From Parascedosporium putredinis (Eukaryota > Ascomycota > Sordariomycetes > Microascales > Microascaceae): 64,000 bases of DNA. Below the pieces are notes generated by a model. The model ran no database searches, had not been told where the DNA came from, and saw nothing but the letters and a program-made list of their open reading frames with translations. Shown here piece after piece: positions 11,256-21,692 of the stretch. The stretch's first letter is position 1; every line of letters begins with the position of its first letter. Made by a program: the position numbers and the translations under genes. The stretch covers positions 1,736,001-1,800,000 of the forward strand of contig CASHTG010000018.1 in assembly GCA_949357655.1 (NCBI GenBank), in the 5' to 3' direction.

Positions 11256-12472
11256 CGACGATCACGCCTATTCAGTATGTACGAGCGGACAATTCGAGGC
11301 GGGGAAAGGGGGGTAGGCAGAGATGGGCGAGGAGGATGAGACGGGTCCGATCTGGTTCGACGAGTTTCGGGCTACCGATGAAGGCTCGGCTAGGGGGGCC
11401 TTTGTGGAGAGGGATGTAGTCGACGCTGATCGAAAGAGTTGGCACAGGCGCGGAATCGGTCCCTGTGAGGGTAAGCAGGCGTCGGATTGGGCAGAAAAGA
11501 CGTGAAGGGACTAAAGTTGGCACTATTCTGGCGGTCGACTCCAGGTTTCGATTTTTGGCGGATGGGGAAAATGGGTCGTTGTCCCGCAAAGCGGTGAAAG
11601 GAAAAAGTTCGGGGTGTCAGTCTAGCAAAAAGAGGGATCATTGTACCTGGCAGGGTTTCGAGTACAAGAACGGTGGGATTCTTGGCGCTTTCGGGCGCGG
11701 CGGTGGCGCCGTGGAACCTCGGCCAACGGCAAGTCTTGGGTACTTGATGACGATGTGGTGCTACTTCCATTTTCCCGACTTCGGCCTATGACAGGCTGAA
11801 CAAGCGGACTTCAACGTTGCTTTGAGTCAACCTTCGTCCCTCGAACCCTCAGGGATTCACCTCGACATTGGAGCAGACCTACGCCCTTTTCACCCCCTCT
11901 ACGCCCTTCTGCTAAGCCATATCCTTGATGTTCTCTCGGCAATCCCCTCCATAATTGATGTCCTTCCTCCACCCTTGCATCTTGGCCCGCCTGGCCCCAT
12001 CCTAAGAGGTTGATTAACAGGCTCGACAACGAGTCCGTTCGGAACGCGGCCCCAGAAAACTTCTGTTTCCAGAAGAAGAGGAAAAACATGGACCCAGCAG
12101 GAGAATGGGCTCCAGGCCGGAGTGAGGGTGAGTATTTCAAAATCAACTCGATTCCCCGTGTCCTCTTTTTATTTTTCTCTCTCAACTCTCTCGTCCTTGT
12201 GGATTCTCATCTCCCTGTCTTTGTCCTGTTGGCCTCATTTCTCGACCCAATTTACATGTGGAAGAACCGCTATCCATGTCGTTCCCGCGCGCAGCTTTCA
12301 GTTCTTTGACTTCTGTTTCTTGCACTTCTTCGTTACCTCCTTAGACAAAAGTCGTTCTTTGCTTCTGTTTCTTCTCTTGTTCTCTTTACCGGAGAACCTC
12401 ATTCCCAAACAAGAGTCTCTTGTTGCTCGTTTCCTTTCCGAAAACTGACCCGGAACCTCCAAAACCGCAGTC
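11256..12472. promoter_or_regulatory. Divergent region and spliced leader of glutamate 5-kinase
   Basis: Shared upstream region of ATP23 (-) and the glutamate 5-kinase gene (+). It contains an ATG at 12088 followed 40 nt later by a good donor GTGAGT at 12128 and, immediately before the annotated kinase ATG, the acceptor ACCGCAG ending at 12470. This looks like a leader intron of 343 nt, or a short first coding exon. Confidence 0.5.
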
Positions 12473-14345
12473 ATGAGAGGACCTCGAGGCCAGACCATTG
12501 TCATCAAGTTGGGTAAGTTGCATGTGTGTATGCTGGTGTCGACGGCATGGAGTTGCTGCTGGCTCCCTTGACCCAAATCCAATCTATGGACCCCTCGTCG
12601 ACCCCTCCGCCCCTTTCAGGAACCCCGTTGTTGACGCGGGTCATCCAGGGACGAGCTCAATTGTGGACGAAAAGACCCACGAGCCCTTGTTGCCGATCCT
12701 CTCCTTAATCGTCGCCACAGCGGTAAAGCTCCGGAAGGATGGCCACAAAGTCATCATTGTCTCTTCCGGTGCCATTGGCGTCGGATTGAGGAGGATGGAC
12801 ATCAAGAAACGTCCTAAACGCCTCTCCTCGCTCCAGGTATGTTCTTTTCGTTTCTACACCTACACGCCTACATGCATACGTCATATACCTTGCCAGACTT
12901 TTATTGCCTTTCCGTACTGGACTAGGCGTAGCCGTCGTGTCCTCGCCTTTCTGCCTTCTATCCCTCTTCTTATGCCTCTTCTTGTACTTCTATATTCTTG
13001 TCCTCTTTGGGCTTCTCAAACTTGGATGCTGACATGTGAATCGATTAGGCCCTCGCTGCCATCGGCCAGTGCCGTTTGATCGGCTTGTGGGACAGCCTGT
13101 TTGAGCACTTGCGCCAGCCTGTTGCGCAGATTCTTCTCACTCGCAGTGATATTGCTGATGTAAGTGGCTATCTAATCTCGCTAAAGCCTCGTTCTTTCCT
13201 TTCCAACCTCGGTTCTAACAAGGTTGCAGCGTACAATGTACAAGAATGCCCAAAATACCTTCATGGAGCTTCTTGACATGGGCGTGATCCCGATTGTCAA
13301 TGAGAACGACACTGTCGCTGTCTCGGAAATCAAGTTTGGTGACAATGATACCTTGTCAGCCATCACGGCGGTCATGGTACACGCCGACATGTTGTTCTTG
13401 ATGACAGACGTCGATTGCCTTTACGACAAGAATCCCCGGACCCATCCGGATGCCAAACCCATCGAAATTGTGGAGGACATAGGCCTTTTGCAGGCGGATG
13501 GTTTGTTTTTCCCCACTAGGTTGCATCTTTGTTCGGTGGAGCAATGTCGCTGACTTATTAATCTAGTATCTTCGGCTGGCTCCGCGCTGGGGACCGGGGG
13601 CATGTCGACCAAGATCGTCGCTGCCCGCATTGCAACCTCTGCAGGTGTCACCACCGTTGTCACCCGAGCTTCCTCTCCGGCCAACATCTCCAAGCTGGTC
13701 CGGTACATCGAGGCTACGAAGGGCTCGCCCCAGATCACCCCGTGATCAATGGCGAGAATGTACTTGACCTCACCGACGAAGAGCTGGCCCAGTCTACGGT
13801 ATCGCTCGCTCAGTCTCTGGCCTCATTTGATATTGAGATTCCCCCTGCACACGCGCTTTGTGCCGGACGCTGAACCCGTTCGCGATCGGCACTTTTGGGT
13901 GCTTCACGGGCTGGCCCCTCATGGCACTCTCTACATTGACAATGGCGCTCACAAGGCCTTGCAGGACAAGGCTGGCCTCCTTCCCATCGGCATCGTTGAT
14001 GTTGAGGGAAACTTTGCCCAGCATGAAGCTGTCCGTCTTGTTGTGGTAGACAGGCTCTCGACCCCTGGACCCGACGGCAAGTGCTACATCGGCCCTGGCA
14101 TAGAAGTGGGCCGGGCCATTGTCAATTATTCCGCACCCGAAGTTGCCCGAATCAAGGGACACAAGAGCGTTGACATTGGCGGCCTTCTTGGCTATGCCGA
14201 CAGCGAGTATGTCGCACCTCGGCAGTATATTAGCTTTTTCAAGAGTGTGAGCCGGCCTGTCACACCCAGCTTTGAAAACATGCCAATTCTGCCGGGGTTG
14301 ACTACGATTGATGCCATCACCATCAACCCGGCGTCACAAAGGTAG
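12473..14345 (+). CDS. Glutamate 5-kinase (gamma-glutamyl kinase), with C-terminal PUA domain
   Basis: Phosphorylates L-glutamate with ATP, the first and feedback-controlled step of proline synthesis (yeast Pro1). Exons 12473-12512, 12649-12836, 13049-13159, 13230-13500, 13567-14345, all with GT...AG borders. Seen: GQTIVIKLG then TSSIVDEKTHEPLL, VIIVSSGAIGVGLRRMDI, ALAAIGQCRLIGLWDSLF, PVAQILLT, GVIPIVNENDTVAVSEIKFG DNDTLSAITA, LFLMTDVDCLYDKNP, GTGGMSTKIVAARIATSAGV (amino-acid kinase fold), then a PUA-like C-terminus from RDRHFWVLHG LAPHGTLYID to LGYADSEYVA. Between them a -1 break at the CCCC near 13738-13742 opens INGENVLDLTDEELAQ, and a second break at CCCCC 13841-13845 returns to the original frame. 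This 100-nt block could also be an unrecognised intron, since both flanks share one frame. About 462-463 aa. Very confident on identity. Confidence 0.93.
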
Positions 14346-14728
14346 TCGTTGCAAGAGACGGGTGAAATAGGCTCCGCGACGGATAGACGAAATTACGTAT
14401 GATTTTCTTTTTTTACGTTTAGACCACATGATAAAAACTTCCAAGTTAAAGAGATGGAGTTGAGTCGAACGAGAATGTCATTTGATGCTCTCTTAGTTTC
14501 TTTTGTATTCCCAAGTGTGTGCCTCTCATTTTGCGCCATGCTGCCTAGAAAACAAGAAATAGAAATGAAAAGAAATAGATATGAATATTCCATACTGGCC
14601 ACGCGGGCTTCATCGTTCCAATTCATTCCCCCATCCCCTGCCTCAACACTTACAGTCCTTTGAGTCCCCGCAAACGCAAGAAAAGAAAGAATCAAAGAAG
14701 TAGAAAGGAGGCGGAACAAAATGCCACC
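14346..14728. other. Convergent 3' spacer, no gene seen
   Basis: Short AT-rich tail-to-tail spacer between the proline-pathway kinase (+) and NIP7 (-). No coding signal. Confidence 0.6.
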
Positions 14729-15416
14729 CTAACCGGTAGCAAACAAGTTCGCTTCGTCTCGCAGGTACTCGCCGCAATCCGCTTGCCTAAAACACACGAT
14801 ACCAGTAGGGTCGAGCCGCCTTGCCTCAGAGGTGCTCTTGGAGGTGACGCCAAAGCCAAGGGGTACGTCGTTCATGTTGTAGACGACGACGCCCTGGTGC
14901 TCTGGGCAATCGTCGGACCAGCGGCCGACATGGGCCTTGACAACGTTGCCGCCATACAGGAACGGCATTTCGCCGTTGGGCTTGACCCAAATCTTGTAGC
15001 GGGCATGTTCTGCGAGGACAGGGAGGGCTGTGATGTGAAGTCTAAACTTTCCGGTCTTGGTGAATTTTCCTAGAGTGTGAAGTCAGCGTGCCGTCGAGAG
15101 AACAGTATGTGCTAGGACTTTGAAGGACAAGGGGAAACGAGAGTGAAAGATGAAGATCGGGCCAGGCGGTGGCATTGGGGAGGAACCAACCTAGACAAAC
15201 TCCCATGGAAATAAACTTGTCCCGCGCTATCGAAGTTGCAATGTTCGCAATGGAGAGGCGGACGTAGTAGACTCGGTCCTTGTGAAGGCGGAAGACGAAA
15301 CGGTCGGCATCGGGGCCGTCGCCGAGGGGCATGATGAGGTTCTTGAGCGAGCTGCCGGTGTAATTGGCAAGCTTGCCGAAGAGCGTTTGTGTCTCCTTTT
15401 CTGTGAGTTGGCGCAT
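14729..15416 (-). CDS. NIP7: 60S ribosome biogenesis protein NIP7 (intact, one intron)
   Basis: Nucleolar factor needed for 27S pre-rRNA processing and 60S assembly. Start MRQLTEKETQTLFGKLANY at 15416. Exon 1 15416-15191, intron 15190-15070 (GTTGGT...CTAG, 121 nt), exon 2 15069-14729. The join gives MGVCLGKFTKTGKFRLHITA, the family signature. The C-terminal half has the PUA-domain pattern: ARYKIWVKPNGEMPFLYGGN, HVGRWSDDCPEHQGVVVYNM and DVPLGFGVTSKST. Total 567 nt, 188 aa, the usual NIP7 size, with no frame break. It is head-to-head with NOC3, another nucleolar 60S factor, with 475 bp between the two ATGs. High confidence. Confidence 0.95.
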
Positions 15417-15891
15417 CTTGGAAGTGAGGGGCGGTCTTGTCGGGATTTGTCTAGTCTTGGGGAGGGTGGATGAGGTGTGAGGGCTCGAATAAAGGAAAAG
15501 CGCTTCGTCAATTCCAGTCTTTGCTCACCGGGTTAATACTAGAGAGTGTTGTACTTTTACTGGAGGGGTGGGCGGTCTGGCAGAAAAGCTCGAAACTTTT
15601 GGCGGTGAGGGAACTTTTTGGTACCTGGCTAAACATCGGGCAAAGACCCCACCTTGCTGCCGTCTATCGGTTTTTTTTTTTTGGCACTTCTCAATTGATG
15701 GTGAGTTTTGGGGATTGGACGACGCCGAGACCAAGGGATCACCAGAAACAGGACGAGAAACGAAAATATCACACCCCCGAGGAGAAAGAAGAAGACCAAA
15801 AGTAGAGGGCCTACAAAGAGGGTTGCCTCCGCCTTGAATCTATTTTCTTCTCAATTCCGGTCCGCTATTTTTACAGCGAGTTTCCCAGACC
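15417..15891. promoter_or_regulatory. Bidirectional promoter region, NIP7 / NOC3
   Basis: 475 bp between the start codons of two 60S-biogenesis genes. It contains a T10-type tract at about 15671-15681. I looked for the yeast ribosome-biogenesis PAC and RRPE elements and saw no exact copy. Coordinated expression is an inference from position only. Confidence 0.5.
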
Positions 15892-17904
15892 ATGGCGGCC
15901 TCCGTCCCGAAAAAGCGGAAGCTTTCCATAAGAGAGGCGGGCAAGTCCACCGTCTCCGCCGAGACGCTGCAAAAGGATTTCTACAACAGTGCCTCGACCT
16001 GGAATCTCGAAGAGAATTACCAAAAGAGACAGGCGAAGAAGCAAAAGAGCCAGCCCAAAGAAAGCACGAGACTACCCATCAAGACCGCCGACGGACGGAT
16101 AGAACAAGTCGAGTACGAGGACGAGCAGGCTGCCGACAGCGAGGAAGACTGGCTGGAAGAAAAGGAGGAGAGGCCGGAGCGCCCCGCGAAGAAGAAGCCG
16201 GAAAAGTCCGAGACCGAACAGATCATCGAGGCGCAGGAAGAGCTGGCCAAGATCGCCAACACGCTGAATCAGGATCCCGAGGAGAATGCCGGCGCCTTTC
16301 GAGCGCTAGCCAAGATTGGAGAGTCTGATATTCTTGCGATACGGAAATTGGCTCTCATCACGCAGATGACCGTGTACAAGGACGTCATTCCAGGCTACAG
16401 GATACGTCCGGCCGCCGAGGCCGTGGTGGAAGAGAAGCTTACAAAGGATGTGCGGCGCATGCGGTCGTACGAGCAGTCTCTGCTCGCAGGCTATCAGGCC
16501 TACGTCCGCAACATCAGCCAGCTGGCGAGATCGCGGCCTTCGTGGAAAGACAAGGGCCAGACTCTGCCCAGTATCGCGACGACGTGCGCCTGCAGCCTGT
16601 TGAACAGCGTTCCCCACTTCAACTTTCGCAGCGACCTGATCAAGATTCTAGTGGCTAAGCTGAGCAGGCGGAGGGTCGACGGCGACTTCATCAAGTGCCA
16701 AAAGGCTATAGAGAAGCTCTTTGACGAAGACGAGGATGGCGGTCCTTCCCACGACGTTGTCTCCACGCTGTCGAGGATGATGAAGGCCAGGGACTACGAC
16801 GTCGACGAGAGGGTGGTCAACGTCTTCCTCCACCTACGTCTCCTGTCCGAGTTCTCCGGCAAGGCTTCCTTGAACTCGGTGGAGGATGAGGATGGTTCGG
16901 CGAAACGGTTCAAGAAGAAGAAAGTTTTCCGCACGAAGCGCGAGCGCAAGTCGATCAAGGAGCAAAAGCCCTCGAGAGGGATGCAGCACAGACGGACGCC
17001 CTCGTCCACCACGAAGAGCGCGAGCGTCTGCAATCCGAGGCCCTGAAGCTCGTCTTCGCGACCTACTTCCGCATCCTCAAGCTCCGCGCCCCGCACCTCA
17101 TGGGCGCCGTGCTCGAAGGTCTCGCCAAGTACGCTCACCTCATCAACCAAGACTTTTTCGGTGATCTCCTCGAGGCTCTTAAGGACCTCATCCGCTACGC
17201 TGACGCCGATGAGGCGGCTATCGGTAACGAAGATGATGAAGGGGACGCGGCGAAGGAGGACGAGGAGGACGAGGATGAGGAGAATATCCGCAACGCCAGC
17301 CGCGAGGCCCTCCTCTGCACCATTACGGCCTTTGCCCTCCTCGCTGGACAGGGCGCTCACAACTCGCGCACGGCACTCCACCTTGATCTCTCCTTCTTCA
17401 ACAACCACCTCTACAGGTCGCTCCACGCCCTCTCCACCAACCCCGACCTCGAGCTCACCTCTAGGACTCACCTCCCCGATCCTTCCAAGCCCGTCCCGCC
17501 CCCGTCCACCGGCAACAAGGTCAACCTCCAGACCACGACCGTCCTCCTCGTGCGCTGCCTCACCTACATCCTCTTGCCCCCTGGAACATCCGCTCCGTGC
17601 CCCCATCCGCCTCGCCTCCTTCTCCAAGCAGCTCATGACCGCCGCCCTGCACCTGCCCGAGAAGTCGTGTCGGGCCATCCTCGCTCTCCTCTCCGACGTC
17701 GCCGACACGCACGGGAAGAAGGTCTCGGGGCTCTGGAACACGGAGCACAGGATCGGCAACGGCACCTTTAATGCCCTCGCCGACAACTTTGAGAGCTCGA
17801 ATCCTTTTGCTGCGACGGTCTGGGAAGGGGAGATTTTGAGGAAGCATTTTTCGCCCATGGTGAGGGAAGGGGTCAAGTTGCTGGAGAAGGGCATGTCCAA
17901 GTAG
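15892..17904 (+). CDS. NOC3: Nucleolar complex protein NOC3 (three frame breaks)
   Basis: NOC3/FAD24 family: pairs with Noc2 in pre-60S maturation and transport, also linked to replication initiation in yeast. Start MAASVPKKRKLSIREAG. Seen: basic N-terminus, acidic/coiled stretch DSEEDWLEEKEERPERPAKK, then the conserved core ALAKIGESDILAIRKLALIT, DVIPGYRIRP, VRRMRSYEQSLLAGYQAYV, HFNFRSDLIKILVAKLSRR, NVFLHLRLLSEFS, and in the later frames ALKLVFATYFRILKLRAPHL, LVRCLTYILLPPWNIRS and RLASFSKQLMTAALHLPEKS to the stop at 17902-17904. Breaks: in the AAAA of GCAAAAGCCC near 16970, and in two CCCCC runs near 17577-17582 and 17599-17605. Each is -1, and adding three bases gives 672 codons (671 aa, restored). 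No introns. High confidence. Confidence 0.94.
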
Positions 17905-18356
17905 ATTTTTTAGCCGGCCTTTCTGTTGAACTTTGGAAAGAAAAAGTAATTTTCGCGTAAAATTTATACCTATTCGTTCTTCAAAGCTTCGCCGGCGTTG
18001 GTTGTTTCAAGCGTCATATCCGTATACATTCATCCTAAATCCAGGCGTGCTCGCGTTCTTGAGCCCTTGAGGCAATGGGATTGATCAATACCATACTGAG
18101 GTAGGCTTGATCCATTTGTATTATCTGCGTGCTGCCTTGAACGGCTTCAATTCTTTCGGAGGACAGGTGGAGTAGTTCCCATGTCCTTTCTAACGCCTTT
18201 GCTCAAAGTGCGGAATTCATCAACAACTCCGTCTCCCATAGAAGGAGAAAGTTTCCATCCCAGTACTCAGCATTTTATCCGTATTGCCCTAGTCATGATT
18301 CCTCTCACTCAACGTGTACCCCCTACCAAACCTTGTATCGAGTTCTATTCGCTCCT
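17905..18356. other. Convergent spacer, no gene seen
   Basis: Between the NOC3 stop and the presumed 3' end of the next minus-strand gene. AT-rich, no coding signal. Confidence 0.5.
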
Positions 18357-19724
18357 TTATTGTCTGGCTTCTTCAAGATGGTCACAACCCCCAGTGCGCC
18401 CTTCTTGGTCCCATTCACCATCACACAGAAAAATAATATTAATTCCCATCTCCAATTTACATGGGGATAAATGGTTTAGCCTCAGCATTAAGCGATTGCT
18501 TGTCGTCCTCGCGGGGAGTTGGACATGGATAACGCCCGAGTCATTACCGTGGTAAGCCGCCGGGTTCGCGCCGCAGTCGAGAGGGTGGGCCATCTCGAAC
18601 TGGACTCGGACGGGGCAGCCCACGGCATGGCCGAGGAGAGCAGTGTTCCTGGGGAAGTGGCCGAGCGATCGGAAGGACGGAGAAGCCCATTTCGAGTCGG
18701 CCAAGCCCTTGGTCTGCCGGGCCGCGGGTTTGCAGTTGCAGGTAGCCGGACCCGTGCGTGCTACGGGCTTTTTATCACGATGGTTAGTTTGCGCATTTCT
18801 TTCGTTTTCTTCGGGGAATTCGATGAGGTCTTCGGGTTCGCCGACGTAGACGAGGCGTCCGACTCGGGTGGTTACCTGGGGCGATATGGGCTGGGTAGGG
18901 GTGAAGAGCGGGCTCACTGCGGTATCCTCTTGGCCGGGCATGGGGACGCTCCTGGAGGTTGGCTTCTGGCCGCTGACCGAGAAGGCTGGGCTGCCTGGAC
19001 TTGGGGATGGAGGGCGCCATCCGAGTTGGAGAAGCTTGAAATGCTGTGTCAGGGGATATCATTCTCCTTCTCTTCGTTGCTGGCGACAACCTGGCCCGGG
19101 ATCTTTGTTGCGAGGGGCCCCTCCTGGCCGACATGGGAAATCCTCTCGCTTATCTTGGTTGTGGCAATTTTGGTTGGTTTTGAAGCAGCGGCCAGGTCTT
19201 GACTGGCCTTCGAAGGGATTTTGGTGCCGTCGTCAGCTTTCTCTGGGTCGCAACTCTCAACGGCAGCGACCTCTTGTTTGGACTGGACTTCATACTCATC
19301 TTGAGGCTTGGTATCTTTCTGTGGTTTTGTGTCGCGGGCAGTGACACTGCTTTCTCCCGGTTTCGCTGATGCAGTCTCATCCTTGTAATTCAGCCAGTCG
19401 ACGACCTCGGGCTTCACCTGTGCTCCGGGGGCCGCATTCGGATCAAAACGGAAGATAGGTTCCTGTGTGGCATGTCGGCCAACGCCAGCTTGAGGCGTGA
19501 CCGTTATCAGCTAGGTAATATCCTGTCAGTTGCCGAATGATCTCCCTTACCTTGTGTCCTTGAGTGAGGATGGCTACCACCACCTCGGTGAGCAGGGCCG
19601 CCGCCAGCTTGGGAAGTAGAATGGCTTCTCTTAGCTCCTTTATACTGACTTTGTAGCTGCCGAGCGGCCTCCATCTGCTGGCTGTGGCTGAGCCTGTTGG
19701 CAGACATTCCTGATTCCAGATCAT
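18357..19724 (-). CDS. Uncharacterised disordered protein (5' structure uncertain, frame breaks)
   Basis: I do not recognise a domain. Two ATGs compete: 19724 (MIWNQECL) and 19707, which starts MSANRLSHSQQMEAARQLQS in another frame. A 40-nt candidate intron (GTAAGG...CTGAC...CTAG, 19550-19511) joins to GVGRHATQEPIFRFDPNAAP, then KPEVVDWLNYKDETASA and a K/E/P/S-rich stretch to NEEKENDIP. A -1 break in a CCCC run near 19059 leads into SPGSPAFSVSGQKPTS, MPGQEDTAVSPLFTPTQPIS and TRVGRLVYVGEPEDLIEF. The last open stretch ends at 18357, but the true C-terminus may be earlier, because the sequence after about 18720 is less coding-like. Long Ser/Pro/Lys-rich segments suggest disorder and phosphorylation (several S/T-P sites). 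Function unknown. Confidence 0.45.
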
Positions 19725-20716
19725 CTGAGCATCAAGCAAAGTGGGAGGAGATCCTGTCAGGCACTACTTACTGATGATTATTATTTCAACCAGATGGGGA
19801 CACAAAGCAGGCTATTCTTAGTAGAGGGTTTAAGGTGATTTGGAACAAGTCTTGGAGTAAGTAGATGGGGGAGAACTTTGCAAAGTCATGTTTGTTGTGG
19901 ATTGGGGAAGATGGTGGGACTGCTCTTGGGCTTTGAGGGCTCCTTCTCTGTGAGCTTGAGGAGATAGTCTTGCCTTGGAGCGCGCCCATCCCCAGCTAGG
20001 AGGTGGGTGGCATGCTGCGAAGGAGAGGGGCTAGGTTATCGTAGGTAAAGGGGTGAGCTGAGGTGGTAGCTATGCTATATTATGTGAGTGGAATATAGTG
20101 ATTCCTCGATAAAGAAATCAAGCAAACAGAAGAGAAGATGGAAGACAAATTGAACAATGAGATGGGCAGAGGAATGGACTTGGCTTAGAGGCGCAAGCTT
20201 CTTTCAGGCTTACTATATGGGTCGAAAGACGTCGGTATATGTGTACAAGGTCCAGCAAGTCAACCAGTCTCAATGCAGACACTGAAACAGCATGCCTTCC
20301 TGAAAAGACTGGTTTGGGCAAAGGATCGAGACTTGTTTGCCTTTCTACGTTTGCATTCGGCCGTCGACGACTTTGCGAGGTGAACATTGTTGTAGAGGTT
20401 GGATAAATGGGTTCAAGATCCGTATGCCTCATTGCATGTCCATTGGGAGTTCAGTACTTGCATTGAGAGGGAGACTACTTGGAGGTTGGCGGGCGTGTTA
20501 TCTAGTCTAAAGACTATACCATTGGATAACGCTCCGGTACGGGGTCCTTTCCACCGTCTTCCAAGTATAGTTTGGATTCAATGGATAGAGATACCTCTAC
20601 CAATGCCACCCCTTGGCTATACGGAATACAGAGCGTTTATCAGTGATGGACAAGGTATAGAAGGATCATGGGGAATTAGTCTATTATAGTATATCATGTT
20701 TTGTGTTTCTTGCGGG
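19725..20716. other. Intergenic, no gene seen
   Basis: Upstream of the disordered gene and downstream of POP3. Several short open frames with no coding character; nothing recognised. Confidence 0.5.
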
Positions 20717-21692
20717 CTATCTTGCTACCTCCTTCTTTCTACTACTATCCACATTTGGTTTCTTAGGATCTCTTTGCACAGTCTCAATGGCTTTGATATT
20801 GGTCCCTAGATACCCTGGAGACGACGAATCTCCCGGGAATAGCCATGCGGAAGAAATAGGAGGAACGTGTTTTCGCACGTAGTCTACTAAAGCTCGGGCC
20901 GGGGCGGTATCATCGTATATCGCGATGGCCGAGACACGGGCTACGCCAAGCGCTGTAGCTAGACGATCACCGCAGGGGCCGGAGAGCCCGACGAGCCGGA
21001 TAGCTTCCTTACAGCGACTGTTTTGGGAGGCGGCAAGGACCATTTGTGGAAAATGGCAGTGGAAGGCAGTGGGCTGGCCGTGTTTGGCAACAAAAATCGT
21101 CGAATAGACTGGGGACGACGATGTGTCAGATGGCCCTTCTTCTTCTTCTTCTTCCTCTTCCAAGTTGGACGACAGTTTCTGGAGGCGGCGTGAGATGCTG
21201 GCTAGTCCGACATCGACCCGACTGGCGATTTCGGGAGCAGGTGGAGGGACGGGCTTTTCACCAGTCGCCTTTGCCTCCTTGCGCTCTAGGGCCCTCTTCC
21301 GCCTCTTTGCTCCTTTACCTCTGGAAGGGGGATAAAGAGGCGGCGATGCTGGCCAACGGGCTCGAGGAGACTACGTGCATTTCAAGAATCCATCGTAAGC
21401 CAAACAGTCAAGCCTTCCTCTGAGCGGGAGGCAGAAAGAGGGTTCCAGCCTGCGATGGCGGCGATTTTGAGCTCGTGGGGTTGGTGTCCTCACCTGTACA
21501 AGAGCTCGAGAATAGTTTCTTGGGCGGCGACCTCTTCGATATTTGGCCTGTATGACTCGTTTAGGACGGATACGTTTACGAGAAGCTTGCCGAGAAAGCG
21601 GCGGGTTTCAGCTTCTGAGAAATGACATACCAGGTTATAGCAGAGAAGGGCGTATCAAGCTGATAGATGGTCTTCTTTCGCTCCATGATCAT
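20717..21692 (-). CDS. POP3: RNase P/MRP subunit POP3 (two introns, one frame break)
   Basis: Protein subunit of nuclear RNase P and RNase MRP (tRNA 5' end and rRNA processing). Start at 21692 (MIMERKK) or the next in-frame ATG at 21686. Exon 1 codes TIYQLDTPFSAIT and ends at 21631; intron 21630-21548 (83 nt); exon 2 21547-21494 codes PNIEEVAAQETILELLY; intron 21493-21371 (123 nt); exon 3 from 21370 codes SLLEPVGQHRRLFI, then after a -1 break in the CCCCC near 21327-21331, KGAKRRKRALERKEAKATG, EIASRVDVGLASISRRLQ, an eight-Glu run from a GAA repeat, and STIFVAKHGQPTAFHCHFPQ ... EAIRLVGLSG ... VPPISSAWL. The two-exon join TPFSAITWPNIEE matches the family start well. With one base added: 257 codons (256 aa). 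Fairly confident. Confidence 0.82.
21138..21166. repeat. CTT/GAA trinucleotide repeat inside POP3 coding sequence
   Basis: A short CTTCTTCTT-type tract that encodes a run of eight glutamates in POP3 on the minus strand. Such tracts vary in length between strains. Confidence 0.8.

Noticed and set aside
11465..11791. Open frame upstream of the glutamate 5-kinase gene
   Set aside because: Lies in the divergent promoter region, no family resemblance, overlapping open frames on both strands.
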